Shown: positions 42,453 to 55,400 of the stretch, one piece after another
How the letters are laid out: each line of letters begins with the position of its first letter
How positions within the stretch are numbered: the stretch's first letter is position 1
NCBI GenBank assembly: GCA_012656075.1
Contig: JAAKBF010000323.1
Coordinates: 1-64,000, forward strand
Direction: 5' to 3'
Length of the DNA: 64,000 nucleotides
DNA from: Phytophthora hibernalis
Taxonomy: Eukaryota; Oomycota; Peronosporomycetes; Peronosporales; Peronosporaceae
The notes under the pieces: model-generated
Databases searched by the model: none
Seen by the model: the letters and a program-made list of their open reading frames with translations, nothing else
What the model was told of the DNA's origin: nothing
Position numbers and translations under genes: made by a program

Positions 42453-43389
42453 TCAGTGAAGGACCTTCTCAGCGAGGGTCTTAACCTGTCCGTACACCTT
42501 GGTCTTCTGCTTCCACTCCGCAGGAATGGCATCGTCGCTCTGTGCTGCGGCTGTAACAGCCCCGATGATGATGGCGCGGCTGCAGTTGTCTCCACCTGCC
42601 AGCAAATTCGCACGCAGCGCCTCCGCATAGCTTCCATAGGTCAGCAGCACAAATATTGATCCCTGCAGCACACCAGGCAGTGAGCATGGCTTGCCGAAAT
42701 GCGCGACGGCAGCCGTAGCATCCGGGAATGTCTTCTCCTTTATGGCGTCAAGGACTTGCTGGACCGCTGCCCGTATGTCAGCGCTCGCAGCGTCATTGCT
42801 CGTGAGTGTCGAGATCGCGTCGGCCACAGAGACTCCCTGCACCACCTGCTGGAGTAGCAGCGCCGTGGCCACTGCGGCATCCTCGGCCTCTGCTCCGATC
42901 TCGTGCACGCGTGTAGCTTCGCGCGTCTTCTGTAGCAACAAAGCCGTGTCGTCATAGTACCTGGCTACCAGAATGGGCGACTTGATCCCGCCGTGCAGGT
43001 CCTTGCTGGGCGACGCCAGGTCCGGGTACTTGTTGCCAGCATCACCCTTGACCACCATCTCCTTGAAGACGCTGTTGAGGCGACCCGTGTAGGCTTTGGC
43101 GGCGTGGTAGGAGACCGTCGCGAACTCCTCCGGCACAAACTCGCCGCGCTCGGCCACGTCCTCCAGCAGCGGCAAGATCTCGTCGCCGTACGGGACAGCG
43201 CGCCGCTCTCGTATGAGTAGAAGGGGCAGGACGGCGGTTCGTAGAACTCGGGACCTGCCGCCCGCGCGCCAACGCGAGCGTCTTCATCTTGTCCCCGTCG
43301 TAGATCCAGTGCAGCCCCATGGTGGCGGCGTCGGCCACGAAGCCCCCGGCTACGGCCGCCAGAGCGCGCTGCTTGGTCGTGAGAGACAT
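42453..43389 (-). CDS. ADP-ribosylglycohydrolase-fold protein, J1-crystallin-like
   Basis: The protein of about 310 residues starts at ATG 43389. The N-terminus carries GGFVADAATMGLHWIYDGDKM, a hallmark of the J1-crystallin (selenoprotein J-like) branch of the ADP-ribosylglycohydrolase family. Near the C-terminus is GGDNCSRAIIIGA, where true hydrolases have GGDTDTNA; one metal-binding Asp/Thr pair is altered, so hydrolase activity is doubtful. Between these lies the usual all-helical fold. Two single-base shifts (near 43260 and 43193) are needed to join the start to the 240-codon frame 43175-42453, the second by restoring one C in a CCC run. It lies divergently from the small gene at 43584, 194 bp away, and likely shares its promoter region. 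Substrate unknown. Confidence 0.8.
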
Positions 43390-43403
43390 CGTGAACTGAA
43401 GAG

Positions 43404-43516
43404 TTAATGCGGAGAGCTCTGAGTCCGAGGGGAGGATTCGGGAGTGAGGAATCTCACGAGCAGTGACGCAGCCACCACCAGCGCCAAGCCAAAACCCAGC
43501 CGTCGATTCTTCAACA
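43404..43516 (-). other. Small hydrophobic upstream ORF (doubtful)
   Basis: A 37-codon frame (in-frame ATG also at 43541) ends 14 bp before the glycohydrolase start on the same strand. It reads MLKNRRLGFGLALVVAASLL and has one possible membrane segment. It may be an upstream ORF in the 5' leader or mere chance. Nothing else supports it. Confidence 0.2.
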
Positions 43517-43583
43517 TAATCGTCGGAATGGATCGTCCCATAATAATGAGCCTAATTACGGGACAGACGCAATCACAAATTTG

Positions 43584-43921
43584 ATGCCTGGGAAGCGCGC
43601 GATGAAGGCCAAGGGCGGCAACGGCGGCGTCGTGGGGTTCGCTCTCGTCGTAGCCGGCGGCTTCTTCTCCATCCCGTTCCTGGCGCACTACACCAAGGTG
43701 CGTGTGTCTCTCAGTCTCTGTGTTCTGTGGTTACTGACTTCTGCTGCTTGCAGGGAGCCAACTTTACGTCCCAAGAGAAGCCGCTCAACTCGTCTCAGAT
43801 CCGACGTGGGCCTTATGCGAACAGCGGCTCTCGCGACGCTGGCATCGACCCGGACTGGGACCTGAAGACGGGGACGTACCATGGCCGACGTGGACCAAGA
43901 GTCAAGCACGCGGACGAGTGA
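43584..43921 (+). CDS. Small single-pass membrane protein, two exons
   Basis: Exons 43584-43697 and 43754-43921 are joined across a 56-bp GT-AG intron and give 93 residues without any frame problem. A Lys/Gly-rich start is followed by one membrane segment (VVGFALVVAGGFFSIPFL, about residues 16-33) and a hydrophilic tail with RRGPYANSGSRDAGIDPDWD. This tail motif looks conserved and the layout (short N-terminus, one helix, short soluble tail) is common among small mitochondrial inner-membrane proteins, but I cannot name the family. It converges with the NAT10 homologue, whose stop lies 112 bp downstream on the other strand. The next ATG at 43605 is an alternative start. Confidence 0.75.
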
Positions 43922-44033
43922 AGTAGACACTTTTAGTTACTTGGAGAGCTTCTTTGCTGAACGATCAAGTTTTGGTGCTTCTACAGTATATATTCAGGAG
44001 TGGTCCGTTAACTGGTACGGCAGACTGAACTAT

Positions 44034-47000
44034 CTAGCTGAGGTTGGCGTATTTGCCCTTCTTGCTCTTCTTGTTCTTCTTGCGGTCGCCGTCGCCGTCG
44101 GCCGAGCGTTTGTTGTGTTTGCCATCCTTCTTCGAGTCCTTGAACTCTTCTTGGGCTTGCTCTGCTTCTTGGTCTTCAGTTGAACAACGGCGCCGCCACT
44201 TTCGGTCTGAGCGAGTGCCGCATCCCAGTCCGCGTCGTCGCCACGCACGGCGTACTTCATCAGGTTGAGGCTGTCCAGAAGCTGCTGCTGCTGCTTGGCC
44301 TTGGCTTCCTGGGCGCCCTCACGCATCTCCTCATCAAGCGTCGTCTCCGTGGGGGCCATGGCCTGCGACTGCGCGGCCACCTCGGCAATCTTCTTGCTGT
44401 TCGTGGTCTCCTCCTCCAGCTGCTTCACCATCAGCTGCTCGATCTGTCCAAGGAACTTCCGGACAGCCTTGTTGAACAGGGCCAGGAGCTGGTTGGACGG
44501 CACGTTCAGCTCCTGCTGGATCACATCCACTGACTGATGCTGCAGTCCGAGGCTCACCAGAATCGCACGCTGCAGATACGACAGCGACATCTGCGGAAGA
44601 CGCTGCAGGAAGTACAAACGCGCAAGGGACGGCACCAGGTCCACAATCATGTGGTAGTCCACCATGTTCTTCGCGTACGATTTCAGGCGCTTGGCGTCGT
44701 ACGGCGTCAGCACCATCCCCAACTCCGCGGGGTTGATCTCACCGGTAGCGCTGCGATGCAGAGTAAGTTGCTTCTCCTCATCGTTCGTGGCGGGTGCCGA
44801 ACCAGCAGCCTCATCGCTCAGCAGGCCGAGTGCAAGCGCGCACGGGAACTTTGAGAAGTCGTAGCTGAGCAACGAAGTAAATCGGCGACGTGAGTCGGCA
44901 ACAAACTCGTTGAGCCATCCATCAGTAGGAGCCGCAGGTAGGTCATCACAACGCAAGGAGCGCAGCATGATAGCCGTGTGCTCGCCTGTGAGATCATTGG
45001 CCGTCTGACGAATATACACTGAGCGGAACTTCGCACGAGACCAGAAGTTGTGCAATGGCAACGTCAAGCCGAACGATGTGCCGAACCAATGCAGGCGCTC
45101 GCACGGACGCTCATCCAGCGGCAGCAACAGCGGCGGAGCGTCTTGCGCGGCTTGATCTTCTCCTTGCGAAGCTTAGACGCCTTCTCCTCATCGTCGTCAT
45201 CCTCCTCCTCTGGCTTGTTCTCGCCTTCCTTCTCAGACTCCGCACCAGCGACGTCGCTCGTGATCTCACCCTGGTAGTACTTCGTCAGAAGTTCAACGGC
45301 ACGAGAGCCGTAGCCCATGCCAGTCACATCAGGGTGCGTGGCAATACGAACCACACGCGCCCCCGATAGAGCTGCGAACTCCGAGTCCTGGAACTGCTGG
45401 GCCACCGTCCAGGGAATAAGGTCACCCGACGCGCGCTGTCCGCGAGCAAGCTGGGCTTTAACTGACGCCTTCGAAATCTCACCTTCCAACGCCACCTGCA
45501 CAACGCAGAGGACATCTGGGAGCTGACCAGCATTACCCTGCGACTCAGCGCCTGGGCCGAGCAGAGCGAAGACGTGGTGAGCTGGTGCGTCAGAGAGAAG
45601 CTGCAGGTCGTTCGGCTGATTCTTGTAGTGCGACGACACATACAACGCCATAATGCGCTGCAGGAAGCTCTCCGAGAGCTTGTGGTACGAAAACAGCGAA
45701 TCACGGTTCACATAGTACAGCTCACAGTCACGCGGGTGAGGTGTCCCAGCCACCAGGCGGTGAGTCGTATTCGTCGCATCGAGACACAACAAAGCATTGA
45801 GCCAGCGCTCAACAGGGTCGTTTGGCGCGTAACGAATAGGAGTCTCTAGTGTCACCTCACGAAGCACACGCGCTGACGATGAAGCGCTTCCAGCTGCCGC
45901 GGCGTGGGCAGCATTGCTTGCCGCCTGCCAACGCTCTTCGTGCAGCTTCTGTTCACCCTTGCGACGCTTCTGGTCGCCGTGAATTCCCGAAGCAGCGCGA
46001 GCTGCAGCCTCTCCAGCACTTCCCTGCTGCTCACGGAGCTTCTGAAGAAGCTTCAGCGACAGCGAGCGACCCGTACCTTCGTAACCGTTAATCGTAGACG
46101 ACATGAACACGAGGTAGGGACCCAGTAGGTTCTGACGACAGGAAGCGGGATAGCAGCAGCCTCATCAATGGCCACAAGTTCGGCCTGCGCAAGTTTCTCG
46201 TGGTGCGTAGGCTGAATGTACTGAATCGTCTGACGGTGCTCACGGAAGATGTTCACGCGAACCACGGCATGGTTGAACTCCGGGTTGGTACTCTGCACGA
46301 TCTCGTAGTCCAGGTGTTCCTTGTACTTCAGCGCATCAAAACCCTTGAACACAAAGTCAAAGACGGTCTTCAGATTTTCAGGTGTCGGTGCCGTCACGAA
46401 GATGTTGCTGTATCCGTAGGCCACAGCACCTGCCAGAGACATACCAAGAGCTGCCGACTTACCACGACCACGTCCTGCAGTAAGAGCCACCGTCGAACGC
46501 AGCGTCTTTTCCGAGACAGCCTCCACGAACGTAAGGATAGCCTTGGCCTGGTCCAGCGTGCGTGCCTGCTCTACAAGTGCTCCGACGGTTGCGTCTCCCG
46601 CAGGGACGTCTTGAGCTCCTGCAGCTCCAGCTCGTCCTTAGTGAGCTCCGTCGCAGCATCACGCGGTGGCAGCGGCTCAATCTTGCGCGTGTGCTTGGAG
46701 ATGGGCAGTACGTTGAGCTCGTCATCCAGCACGACGCAGCGCTCGCACGAGGCGAGGGACAGAATAAATCGCTCGTTGAAGCGCGCGACGACGTCCTGGT
46801 GCGACTCGGTGCGGAAGCGCGCGTGCACGTCCATGCTCATGGTGTAGAGCTGCTTGAGGCTATCCATGGTGCGCAGCAGCAGCACGACGACGCCGCCGCC
46901 CTCGACGGTCTCAATGGTGCGCGCCATGATGTTGGGCGTCACGGCCTCGAAGTCCTGCAGAACGCACATGCCGTACGTGCTACCCAGCACCTTGTGCGTC

Positions 47001-47325
47001 TCCTTGTAGTAGCACCAGCGGATGTCGGTGGAGCCGATGAAGAGCTCGAACGGGTCGTCCTTGCTGGCGTCGTACAGGCCGCGTTGCTGCTGTTTCTTGA
47101 TCTGGCGCATGCGCTTCTGGCGGTGCGTGGAGAAGCCCAGCTCCTTCTTGTAGCACCAGAGCACGCGCGGACGAGCCTTGACGGCCGCCTTGGACAGGAT
47201 GTAGTGCAGGTTCATGACCTGGTCCTGCCATGGTCGCCCACGAGCACCACGAAGGAGCGGAAGTTCTCCTGGATGCAGTTCTCCAGCAGCGTCCGCACGC
47301 GCGCGTCCACTTTCTTCTTCACCAT
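44034..47325 (-). CDS. RNA cytidine acetyltransferase, NAT10/Kre33 family
   Basis: The protein makes N4-acetylcytidine in 18S rRNA and in tRNA (with a THUMPD1/Tan1-type partner), using ATP and acetyl-CoA in the nucleolus. The start is MVKKKVDARVRTLLENCI at 47325, the usual N-terminus. The Walker A of the helicase-like domain is GRGRGKSAALG (about residue 283), followed by IDEAAAIPLP and FMSSTINGYEGTGRSLSLKL. The GNAT acetyl-CoA site is THPDVTGMGYGSRAVELL (about residue 665). The C-terminus has the RNA-binding region and a Lys-rich nucleolar tail ending KYANLS. About 1,096 residues compares with roughly 1,025 in human. No intron is needed. Five single-base shifts (near 47225, 46590, 46135, 45135, 44140) interrupt the frame; as the domains are complete I read them as consensus errors. 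CNNM lies upstream on the same strand. Confidence 0.93.
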
Positions 47326-47610
47326 GGCGAGCTGTATTATAGCGTAGACAGCGGAAGCGATAGTGAGCTTGTATTCGGATGGCTCGAATTGATTGGCGGT
47401 TGTCAATGTACTGACATAACGAAACTATTTTTTTTATAAACGGTTGCGATTATATTATTACGCTGAAGTTGAAGTGGGCTATTAGTGCTGTGCGTTAGCA
47501 GCGTGGCCGTGCAATAATGTGGTGGCGCATGCTGCCGCATGCGCCACGGCAATACAGCGAGTGAATAGTGTAATCGGGGTGGTAGTAGGGCAATACATGT
47601 AAGCTTAGCG
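47326..47610. other. Intergenic: CNNM 3' end to NAT10 start
   Basis: This 285-bp gap separates two minus-strand genes. It contains a T-run (47428-47437) and a palindromic GGCGCATGCTGCCGCATGCG near 47523, but no gene that I can support. It should hold the CNNM 3' end and the NAT10 promoter. Confidence 0.6.
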
Positions 47611-49270
47611 CTAATTTTGAAGTGAGTCCTTCTCAGCCTGCTGAGGTTCTTGAATGAGCCCGACGGCCAGCTCGTCTTCGGACGGGTCATCAGCCTGACA
47701 CAAGTCCTCGAGGCCCAGACGGCCACCCACATCGAACTGGTGCAGCAGGAAACGTTTGCGCTCCGAGTTGTGGCTGCTACGATCCGATACGTCGCCCTCG
47801 TCCAGGATCTCGGCCTGCAGAATCTCCTCCAGCACGTCCTCCAACGTGACGATACCCAGCAAGGTATGCATATCCCCACTCTAAATCGACAAGTAAACAC
47901 GCGCAATTAGCGAGCGTCGAAGGTTGCTAACGCTTTCACAGTGAGTGCAATCACCACGCGATCTTACCGCATCGACTGTCTGCGGCTGCTTCACCAAGAC
48001 CAAGTGCGCGCTGTCAGATTTGAAAGCGTGCAGAAGCGCGCTAAGTCTGCAATTGGGATCTACGGAGCGTGTAGTACGGCCGAAAATCTGGAAAAAGCTC
48101 GACAACAGCGTGTTCTCCTATAAAATGGCAAAATAGGGCTCCACGTTAGCATTTGGGTAGGGGAGTGGCTTTAAGTTCGAACGCACCTTCGGGTCCACGA
48201 AGATGAGGTCCTTGACGTGAATAGTCCCGATGATGTCGTTCACGGAAGCACGATGGACGAGAACGCGCGAGAATCCGCTCGCAAGAATGCTGTGGATGAG
48301 CACCCGATCCAGCACGGCAGAAATGGGGGCCATGAAAACCTGGTGAGCGGGGGTCATGATGCTCCGCACTGTTTTGTTCCCGAACGTCATGGCACCACGA
48401 ATGATGCTGCTTTCTTCCTTGTCGAATATCTGCTCCTTTTCGTGGATATCGATGATCTCGGCCAGCTGAGCGAGGAGTAACGTTTAGCGCCTAGTTCGCG
48501 AGACTCTTGTTTTGAAATTAAGTGTGTACCTGTCTTTTCGTGAAAACGGTGCCGATATCTTCCCCCAGCGTCGCGTCCAGCGCCATACTCACGGGTTTCG
48601 CAAAAACGTAGAAGAGAGCGATCAATACTCGCACGAAAGGGACCACCTTGCCACCAATCACTAGAACGACAGAACATGAGCTTGCAAGTAAAAGACATAA
48701 AGCACGAAAGTTCTCTTGCCTACCGAGCGCGTATCTGGAGCAGAGAGCCTGCGGAACAATCTCTCCGAAGATCAGGATGAGCACCGTCGACGCAATAAAG
48801 CCAAGCAGCCCTGCAGCAGGCACCGACATCAATATCAACACAATAGTTGTCTCTACAAAACTAATAGCAGTCCGTACCGCTGGTGAGGTCGGCCGTGATA
48901 ATGGACGTGAGCACATTCACGGCCACGTTCCCCAGAAGCAGGGTCGTGAGCAGCAGGTTGCCGTTGCGCCGCAGAGGGATGACCTTCTTGGCGGCGTCAC
49001 TGTTCAGCCGCTCCTTGTCGGTGGCGTGCTCGTCCTCCCCGCAGCCACGACGATCTCCAGGCCGATGAGGTCCAGCGACATGAGACCGAGCCCCAGACCC
49101 GCAAACATCGCCGAGAGCGCCAGTAGCAGCACGAGGGCGCCCGCCTGTAGCGCGATGTCTTCGCTGCTGAGCTCCGCGTGCGATTTGTTGCCGACCATCC
49201 CTCCCCCATTGGCCGCCACGGACTCGAACGCGATCACAGCCAGACCTGCCAGGGTCGTACTCGCTCTCAT
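47611..49270 (-). CDS. CNNM/CorC-type membrane protein (DUF21 and CBS pair)
   Basis: Six exons, each with clean GT-AG junctions that keep frame, form this gene: 49270-48878, 48810-48724, 48660-48530, 48465-48187, 48117-47968 and 47880-47611, giving about 436 residues. The N-terminus has a probable signal sequence, then the DUF21 transmembrane domain (LLLALSAMFAGLGLGLMSLD to LFGEIVPQAL-type segments, about residues 40-210). The cytosolic CBS pair follows (RVLVHRASVNDIIGTIHVKD and LLGIVTLEDVLEEILQAEI). The family exports or regulates Mg2+ in animals, yeast (Mam3) and bacteria. Exon 1 needs one extra G in a G4 run near 49048. The start is 131 bp from the divergent giant gene. A cNMP-binding C-terminal domain, present in animal CNNMs, is absent. 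Confidence 0.9.
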
Positions 49271-49285
49271 CTTGTTCTATCGATC

Positions 49286-49310
49286 TGACTACTGTACCTG
49301 ACTACTGTAC
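49286..49310. repeat. 12-bp direct repeat in the divergent promoter
   Basis: TGACTACTGTAC occurs at 49286-49297 and 49299-49310, one base apart, between the CNNM and giant-gene starts. A paired transcription-factor site is possible but unproven. Confidence 0.6.
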
Positions 49311-49357
49311 TGATGGTCTCTTCAACAGACGACCACCGAGACAAAAGCTAGACAAAC

Positions 49358-49365
49358 TATAAATA
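49358..49365 (+). promoter_or_regulatory. TATA-like box upstream of the giant gene
   Basis: TATAAATA begins 44 bp before the ATG at 49402. If used, the transcript would start very close to the ATG. The gap to the CNNM gene is only 131 bp, so this is the most likely core promoter. Confidence 0.45.
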
Positions 49366-49401
49366 GACTTCAAGGCTCGAGGATGTGTGCGCCACATCGG
49401 G

Positions 49402-52400
49402 ATGAAGATCGCGTGGATCGCGTGGCTGTTGGTGTGGAGCTTGTCATGGGGTCATGCGGCTGCTCTGCTCCGCTTTGCGACGGTGAGACGCGTGGACGAC
49501 GGAGGACGGGGTGAAGACTGACGCTTTGCTGCGTGTTGTAGGACGAGTCGCTGGACGAGATCCAGGAGGACGAGCGCCACACGTTGAGTGCCGTACCACT
49601 GGAGACTTCAACTGTGACGTGGGGTCAGGAATACGTCCAACTCCTGGTAAGGAAGAGGACGGAGATGCTGCCGCTGCTTGACTTCCTGGTCCATTGACGC
49701 CTCGTTGCTGCAGATTTCCTGTGCTCACGGCACTTTGCAGCTGGCTCAGGAGATGGAGAGGACGCTGGTGGACACGACCTTCTGGTGTGTCGATGATAAG
49801 AGGTCCATCGGAGTCTTCACAACGCCCCAAGAGGCGCAGCTGATACTCTCCGCCATCGTCTACCAGCCCGACGCTAACTACCACAGCTCATGGTATGGTC
49901 TGACTGACCCCTTGTGCGTCGCAGGAAAGGAGGCTATGAGACCGTTCGTATGCAGCTATGGCCTCTGACTACGGATACCCCACCGACCTCACAGGACGCG
50001 TGTGCCGCGGTTGACTTTGACGATCTCAGTTCGGAGACTGGCAGTACACACGAGAAGAAGATATCTGTGGCCGGTGTGAACGACGCACCGACAGTCGAGC
50101 GAGAACCCGAGGCAACACTGTCCGTGCACTCCGGAGGATCGTGCATTGGGGTTTCTGGGTTCAATCTCGGCGATGCGGAAGCTGTGGCAGTCGAGAGTGA
50201 CCCAACAGCGTTGGTGCCCATTCTGAGGCTTGAACTGCAAGTAAAAATCGGGAAGCTGCAAGTTAATCGACGGTCAGCGTTGCTTAGCGCGATTCATGTT
50301 GTTGGAGATGCGGGTAAAAACACGGGGGTGAAACGCTGGCTTGGACTGTCCCCGATTTGGCTGACAACTCTCTCGTGATGAAAGGCGCACTCTCCGACTT
50401 GGACGATTTCTTACCCTCCATCGAGTATTGCTCTTCCTGATCCCAAAGTTGTGGCAGCCGATAAACTACGGGTGACCTTGTCAGACAATGGATTCTGTGA
50501 CGGTGGTTCGATGGCGAGTTTGTCGACGTCTCTCGAGGTTCCTGTAAATATCATTCCAGTGGTGAATATCGGTGAACTATTATTCACAAACAACAAAATT
50601 ACACTTGTAACGCATTCGGCGCAAGTAGGATTGCAATACACGCCTGGGACAGATGATGAAGTGGATTGTTCCCTTGAACTGAAGTATAACGATGGAATGC
50701 TGCTGGGGATCGACTATGCGGACACACTTTACAGAAAAACAGATTTGCTGTATGTTGGCGCATCAAGAGCTCATATGGAGGTATTGATTCCAGCTAGAGG
50801 CCTGATTGTTCGATTTCGGGGAGAGAAAAGCAAGCGGGAAGAAACGAGTTTTAAGCTCATTAGACACACTTGTGCTGGGGACGAGATCTGCCACATAGTG
50901 GAGAGTGTGTCTCTTTCTGAAGGATCATCCGATGAGAAAATCATTGCAGCTGCGCAAATGCTAACTTTTGCGAACGAGAGCGTCACAGATCTACAAGTGA
51001 TTAGATATCCTGTGTCGCGTCTTTGGTTGATTTGGAACATACCAGATACATTTGGACAAGAAGTTACTGTTTCAAAGCAAACTCAGGTCTTAGTGCAAAT
51101 GGTCGGACGACGTTTTCACTTGCACGGAAAGAGCACACAGGTTGCGACTCAATTGAAGACACTCCACATTTACTCACTTATGGGTGGCATACAGAGCTAC
51201 AACCGCTTGAATGTGATGGTGTCCATCGCGGATGCTGAAACTATTGGTGGCCAAGCTATGCTATCCGCTCAGCTCGATGTTTACTCTGCTTCAGTTCTGG
51301 AAAACATGAACCTAGTGTACCCGCGCGAGTTGGCACTTGGCGACAACAGGGAAGCATCACTGAAAAAGGTATCACTCTGGTATCCATCTACTTACGCATC
51401 TAGTACCAGTTTGAAGTGGAGAATTCGAAGTGCGCTTGGGTCAATCTGGTGGGAACCGAGATCGGTCAGTCCCGGTATTGTAAGCCGACAAATGTCCACG
51501 CACGAGCTGGAATTACGTGGGGACCTCGTGGATTTAAATGCTGCTCTACCAAGTATCCGTGTGGATGTGAGCAAAATGCAAGAAGCGAGTTCGTCGTTCA
51601 TGATATTTTACGACGACCAAACGTATGATCTATTTGCCTTGGCGTTAGATAGCATACAAGCTTGGGTGATCACTTCGGACGAGTCACATGGAACCTATCT
51701 TTTCCAGCTTCGAGTGCAAAATCGCTTAACGTCTCCACTGGATTCGTGTGCCGATGCTAGCATAGTCGAAAATGCAATTCGTGACCTATCAATTGACAAA
51801 CTGAGCGTGTCTGTGAAGCGCAAGAAATCGTCTTTTGTCGTAGGAAGGTTCGACTATACGATAGTGATGTCAGCTCCAGCTGGAATATCTCTGGATCTGG
51901 TAGCGGATGGATTGGCCCCTTGTCAAAAGTACTATTTGAATCTTCCCACGTGTCTCCAGGGAACGAGAACCAGATTGTATTTGATACAATTTTGATGTTC
52001 CTGGAACGGCCAGATGATTCCTCGTTAGTAGCTTCTGGAGAAATGAGTGCTCGTGTATCCAGGTTGAGGAAGAAACTTGGCATTCGACTTCCAGCCTCGT
52101 ACTTCCAAGTTCATGTTAATCGAACTGTGGTGATTGAGGGAGTCGATTTTGAAGGGTATGCAGACAAACTCTCCTTTTCCGTGTCCTGTGCTAAAGGAGC
52201 AATTAGCTTTTGCCCAAGCAACTCTCGCAGCCTCTTCTCAGTAAACCACTCGACAATGACTCGACACTTGAGATTAGTGGGCATTTTTCGACATTGAAAA
52301 CGACTGTCGGTCACGGTCGTTTTGTTTACGCACCAAAGGACGATGCTAGTGGTTACGACAATTTGGTTTTTATCATTGAATCGGCTGATGATAAAGCGCG

Positions 52401-55400
52401 CGAGGTTCTGCCAATTGTGATCGAATCTCCGCTGAAGCCGCCATCATTAACCTTCGCAGAAAAGTTGATGTCTGTGTTCGAAAATGAGTTTGTACGCATT
52501 GAAGGAGTGACGTTAATCCAAAAACAAATCGTGCAACAAAGTCGTATTTCACGTGGAATTAGTATAAATGTTACGACTCTGTATGGAGAACTGGGACCAG
52601 CTACCAATCACCGTGATGATACATCCCAGTTGACTAAAAGTATTCAAATCCAAGGCGATGCTGATAATATTAATGCTGCTCTGAAAGAGCTGCGATACCA
52701 AGCACCAACTCGAGAAGCTACAGAAGACCAGCTTGTCTTTTCAACGCATTGGATAATTGAAAGCAGTGCGCAGGTATCGCCTGCAACGTTTACCCTGCCT
52801 ATTAAAATCACCAGGCGGCCTGCGATCGTCAATCTCGTGATTAACGGTAGCATCGTTGGTACGTACTGGACTTATTATGCACCTGGCTAACCCTCGAATT
52901 TCGATTCTCAACCGCGTGTGCCTCGTTTAATTCTTGCAGGAGACAGATCAGTGCTCACTACAAAAATGAACACCCAAGCATCACTTGGGAGCTTGTCACT
53001 TCAAGTACATGATGATGGTCAAGGAGGGAGGCATTATAACAACACAGCAGTTGCCATTGCAGCAATTGGGTCTAGCGCCACAGTAGAGCTGTCCCTTTTT
53101 GCAGCGCACGGGCTGATCACAGATCGCCCGGAACCGTTGTTACAAGAAAAATATTCTCAAAAAATGAGCCGCCACTGTCCTTGGCACGCTTCAGTGGAAG
53201 TATGATTCAGGCAAACATGTACCTCCAACGACAACATTACGTTCCGGACGCAAAGTTTCATGGACCTGATCAAATAGTGATCAGTGTTAAGTACACAATG
53301 TTCGAAGCTGATGGAATGACTGAAGATACTGTGTTGCTCTCAGTGTCCGTTTTGCCTGACTGCGAAGCTCCTCGGCTTTCATGGACGATTACTGGTGCAT
53401 CGACATTAGACTTCAGGAGTTCCACCCGCTCTCCTTTCTCATTACCCGAACTTTTGATGACGCGAGAGGGACTCGAGAAGGGGTATTGTCAGGATGATGC
53501 CGTTTTTCGTGTGACCCTGCATTCAAGTCAAGGATTTCTTAGATCGAAGGCGTTTGAAGTTGCACGTATTGACGATCGTCTTGGTTTGGTCTTTGAAGGG
53601 CGCCTTTGGGATTTGACCAGGGCACTGACATCTGTGGAGTATCAATTTGATATTCGTCGTGATACACAAATTCCGGTTACGGCTAGCATAGAAGCTCACG
53701 TGTATGAAAAAGAAGACCCAACAACTGCCGTGAGCTCTGCCTCTCTTCGACTAAAATTTGTTGGAGACACACGACCTCCAGAAATGCTGGTGAGAGAAAC
53801 CGTCACAGTCTCTGAAGACACAGCTTTGATGATTGGTGGTATGATAAACATCGATGCGTTTATGGATCTTGCAGACGACTCTATCGTCGGTATTAGTGTC
53901 CACAATGGTGCCATTTACGGTGCGTCAAATGAAGAACAAATGGAGGCCAGCAGCGATCAGCAAGTAAGTATCAAGCTCCTACGATCCGTCGTGTCGAATT
54001 TGCACTACGTTCCCAATCTAAACTTTAACGGGATTGATGAAATTGTCTTCAAAGCGCACGGACAGAGGAGCCCTCTCTACGTGTATGTACAGCCTGTCAA
54101 CGACCCACCCACGTTCGTACTCAACTCAGGCGATGCGAAGGATTGGTTTAAGTACCCGCGAATGTTTCTCCCACCTTTTCAACTCGTCGACCCCGATCAA
54201 AACGATATGTTGCAAGTAGCTATTCACGTTGACAACGGATCCCTTTTCGTGGACCAGCTATCTACAATCACGTTTGACGGTATCACTGTGGAGTTAAGTG
54301 CTTCGTCGTCGTCACTGCGATTATCCTCCAGCAAGGACAGACTGAATACTGTTTTGTTTCAGCGTTTGATTGAGGTTATACCAACGTCTTGTCCGAGTGC
54401 TGGGACGCAGAAAAGGCTTGCGCTGGACTTATCGAGTGGTGCGTTGATGACAGAGCTAGCAGTGTTTGTAAGGAACTGCACATGCCTGAACAGGACCTAT
54501 TTTATCACATAACGATGCCAAACAGGGCAAAAAGTTTGAATGTCTCGGCAGGTGGTACGTTAAATATTTCACAAGCGTTTGAGGTGCACCAAAGATTCGA
54601 AGTCATGTACGAGCTAATTGCTCATATTCATGTACCATCCGGGTTTATTGTTTTGATGGAAATGCCAAATTGTGCAGAACTTCTTAAGGTAATCGATGCA
54701 GAGGAACCACAGATGGGAATGACCCAGAGGATCCGTGCTCCTGGTGTTGCCTGTTTGAACAAAGCGCTAACTGCAATTCAATTACAGAGTACTTATGATG
54801 CGAAAAACGCGATTGCCATTCGTCTCGAACTTTTTAGTACCGATATGCGAATGCTGGCGAATGAAAGTTTTAACGTGACTTTGACTGAAAATATGGCCCC
54901 TAACCGAATCAGCGCTGTTCGAACGAATTCTAATGAAACGTGGCTGATACAGCGTGGTGGTTACGCTAATCTGACGTCAATACTGGCTGTTTCAATCACT
55001 GCGGATCCAAATCGTAGCAGTACAAATCAAAATGGCGACGACCTACTCGAGGTGAACCTTTCCTGTTTCGATTGTCAATGGAAATATCGCGAGTTCGTAC
55101 CGAGCGTATCGTATGAATTTGCTAAAATTGCCGACTCAATGGTCCGATTCCTTGGGGTATGTGACGCACTGAACAAGGTTCTTGCCACCCTGGAGATTGC
55201 TATCACCTCTAATCGTAGTTTTGGCTCCGAAATATTTCACTTCCAGTTAGCACCAGTGCAGCCTCGTTTGGTCCTTGGTTCTAGCCCTTTTTGGAAGGAC
55301 AGCACGGACATTTCGATTCCATTTACTATGCAATCGACGCAGTCCAACTCATTAATCCTGCCATCGCCTAATTTCATAGCTGATCTGAGGGATCCCGAGC

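Noticed and set aside
44030..47439. Long plus-strand ORFs over the NAT10 gene (for example 46562-47347, 46200-46847)
   Set aside because: They are antisense shadows of a conserved, GC-rich minus-strand coding region and show no recognisable domain.
47403..47906. 167-codon minus-strand ORF overlapping the last CNNM exon
   Set aside because: It is the wrong frame of the exon and runs on into the intergenic region; the CNNM frame has the conserved CBS sequence.
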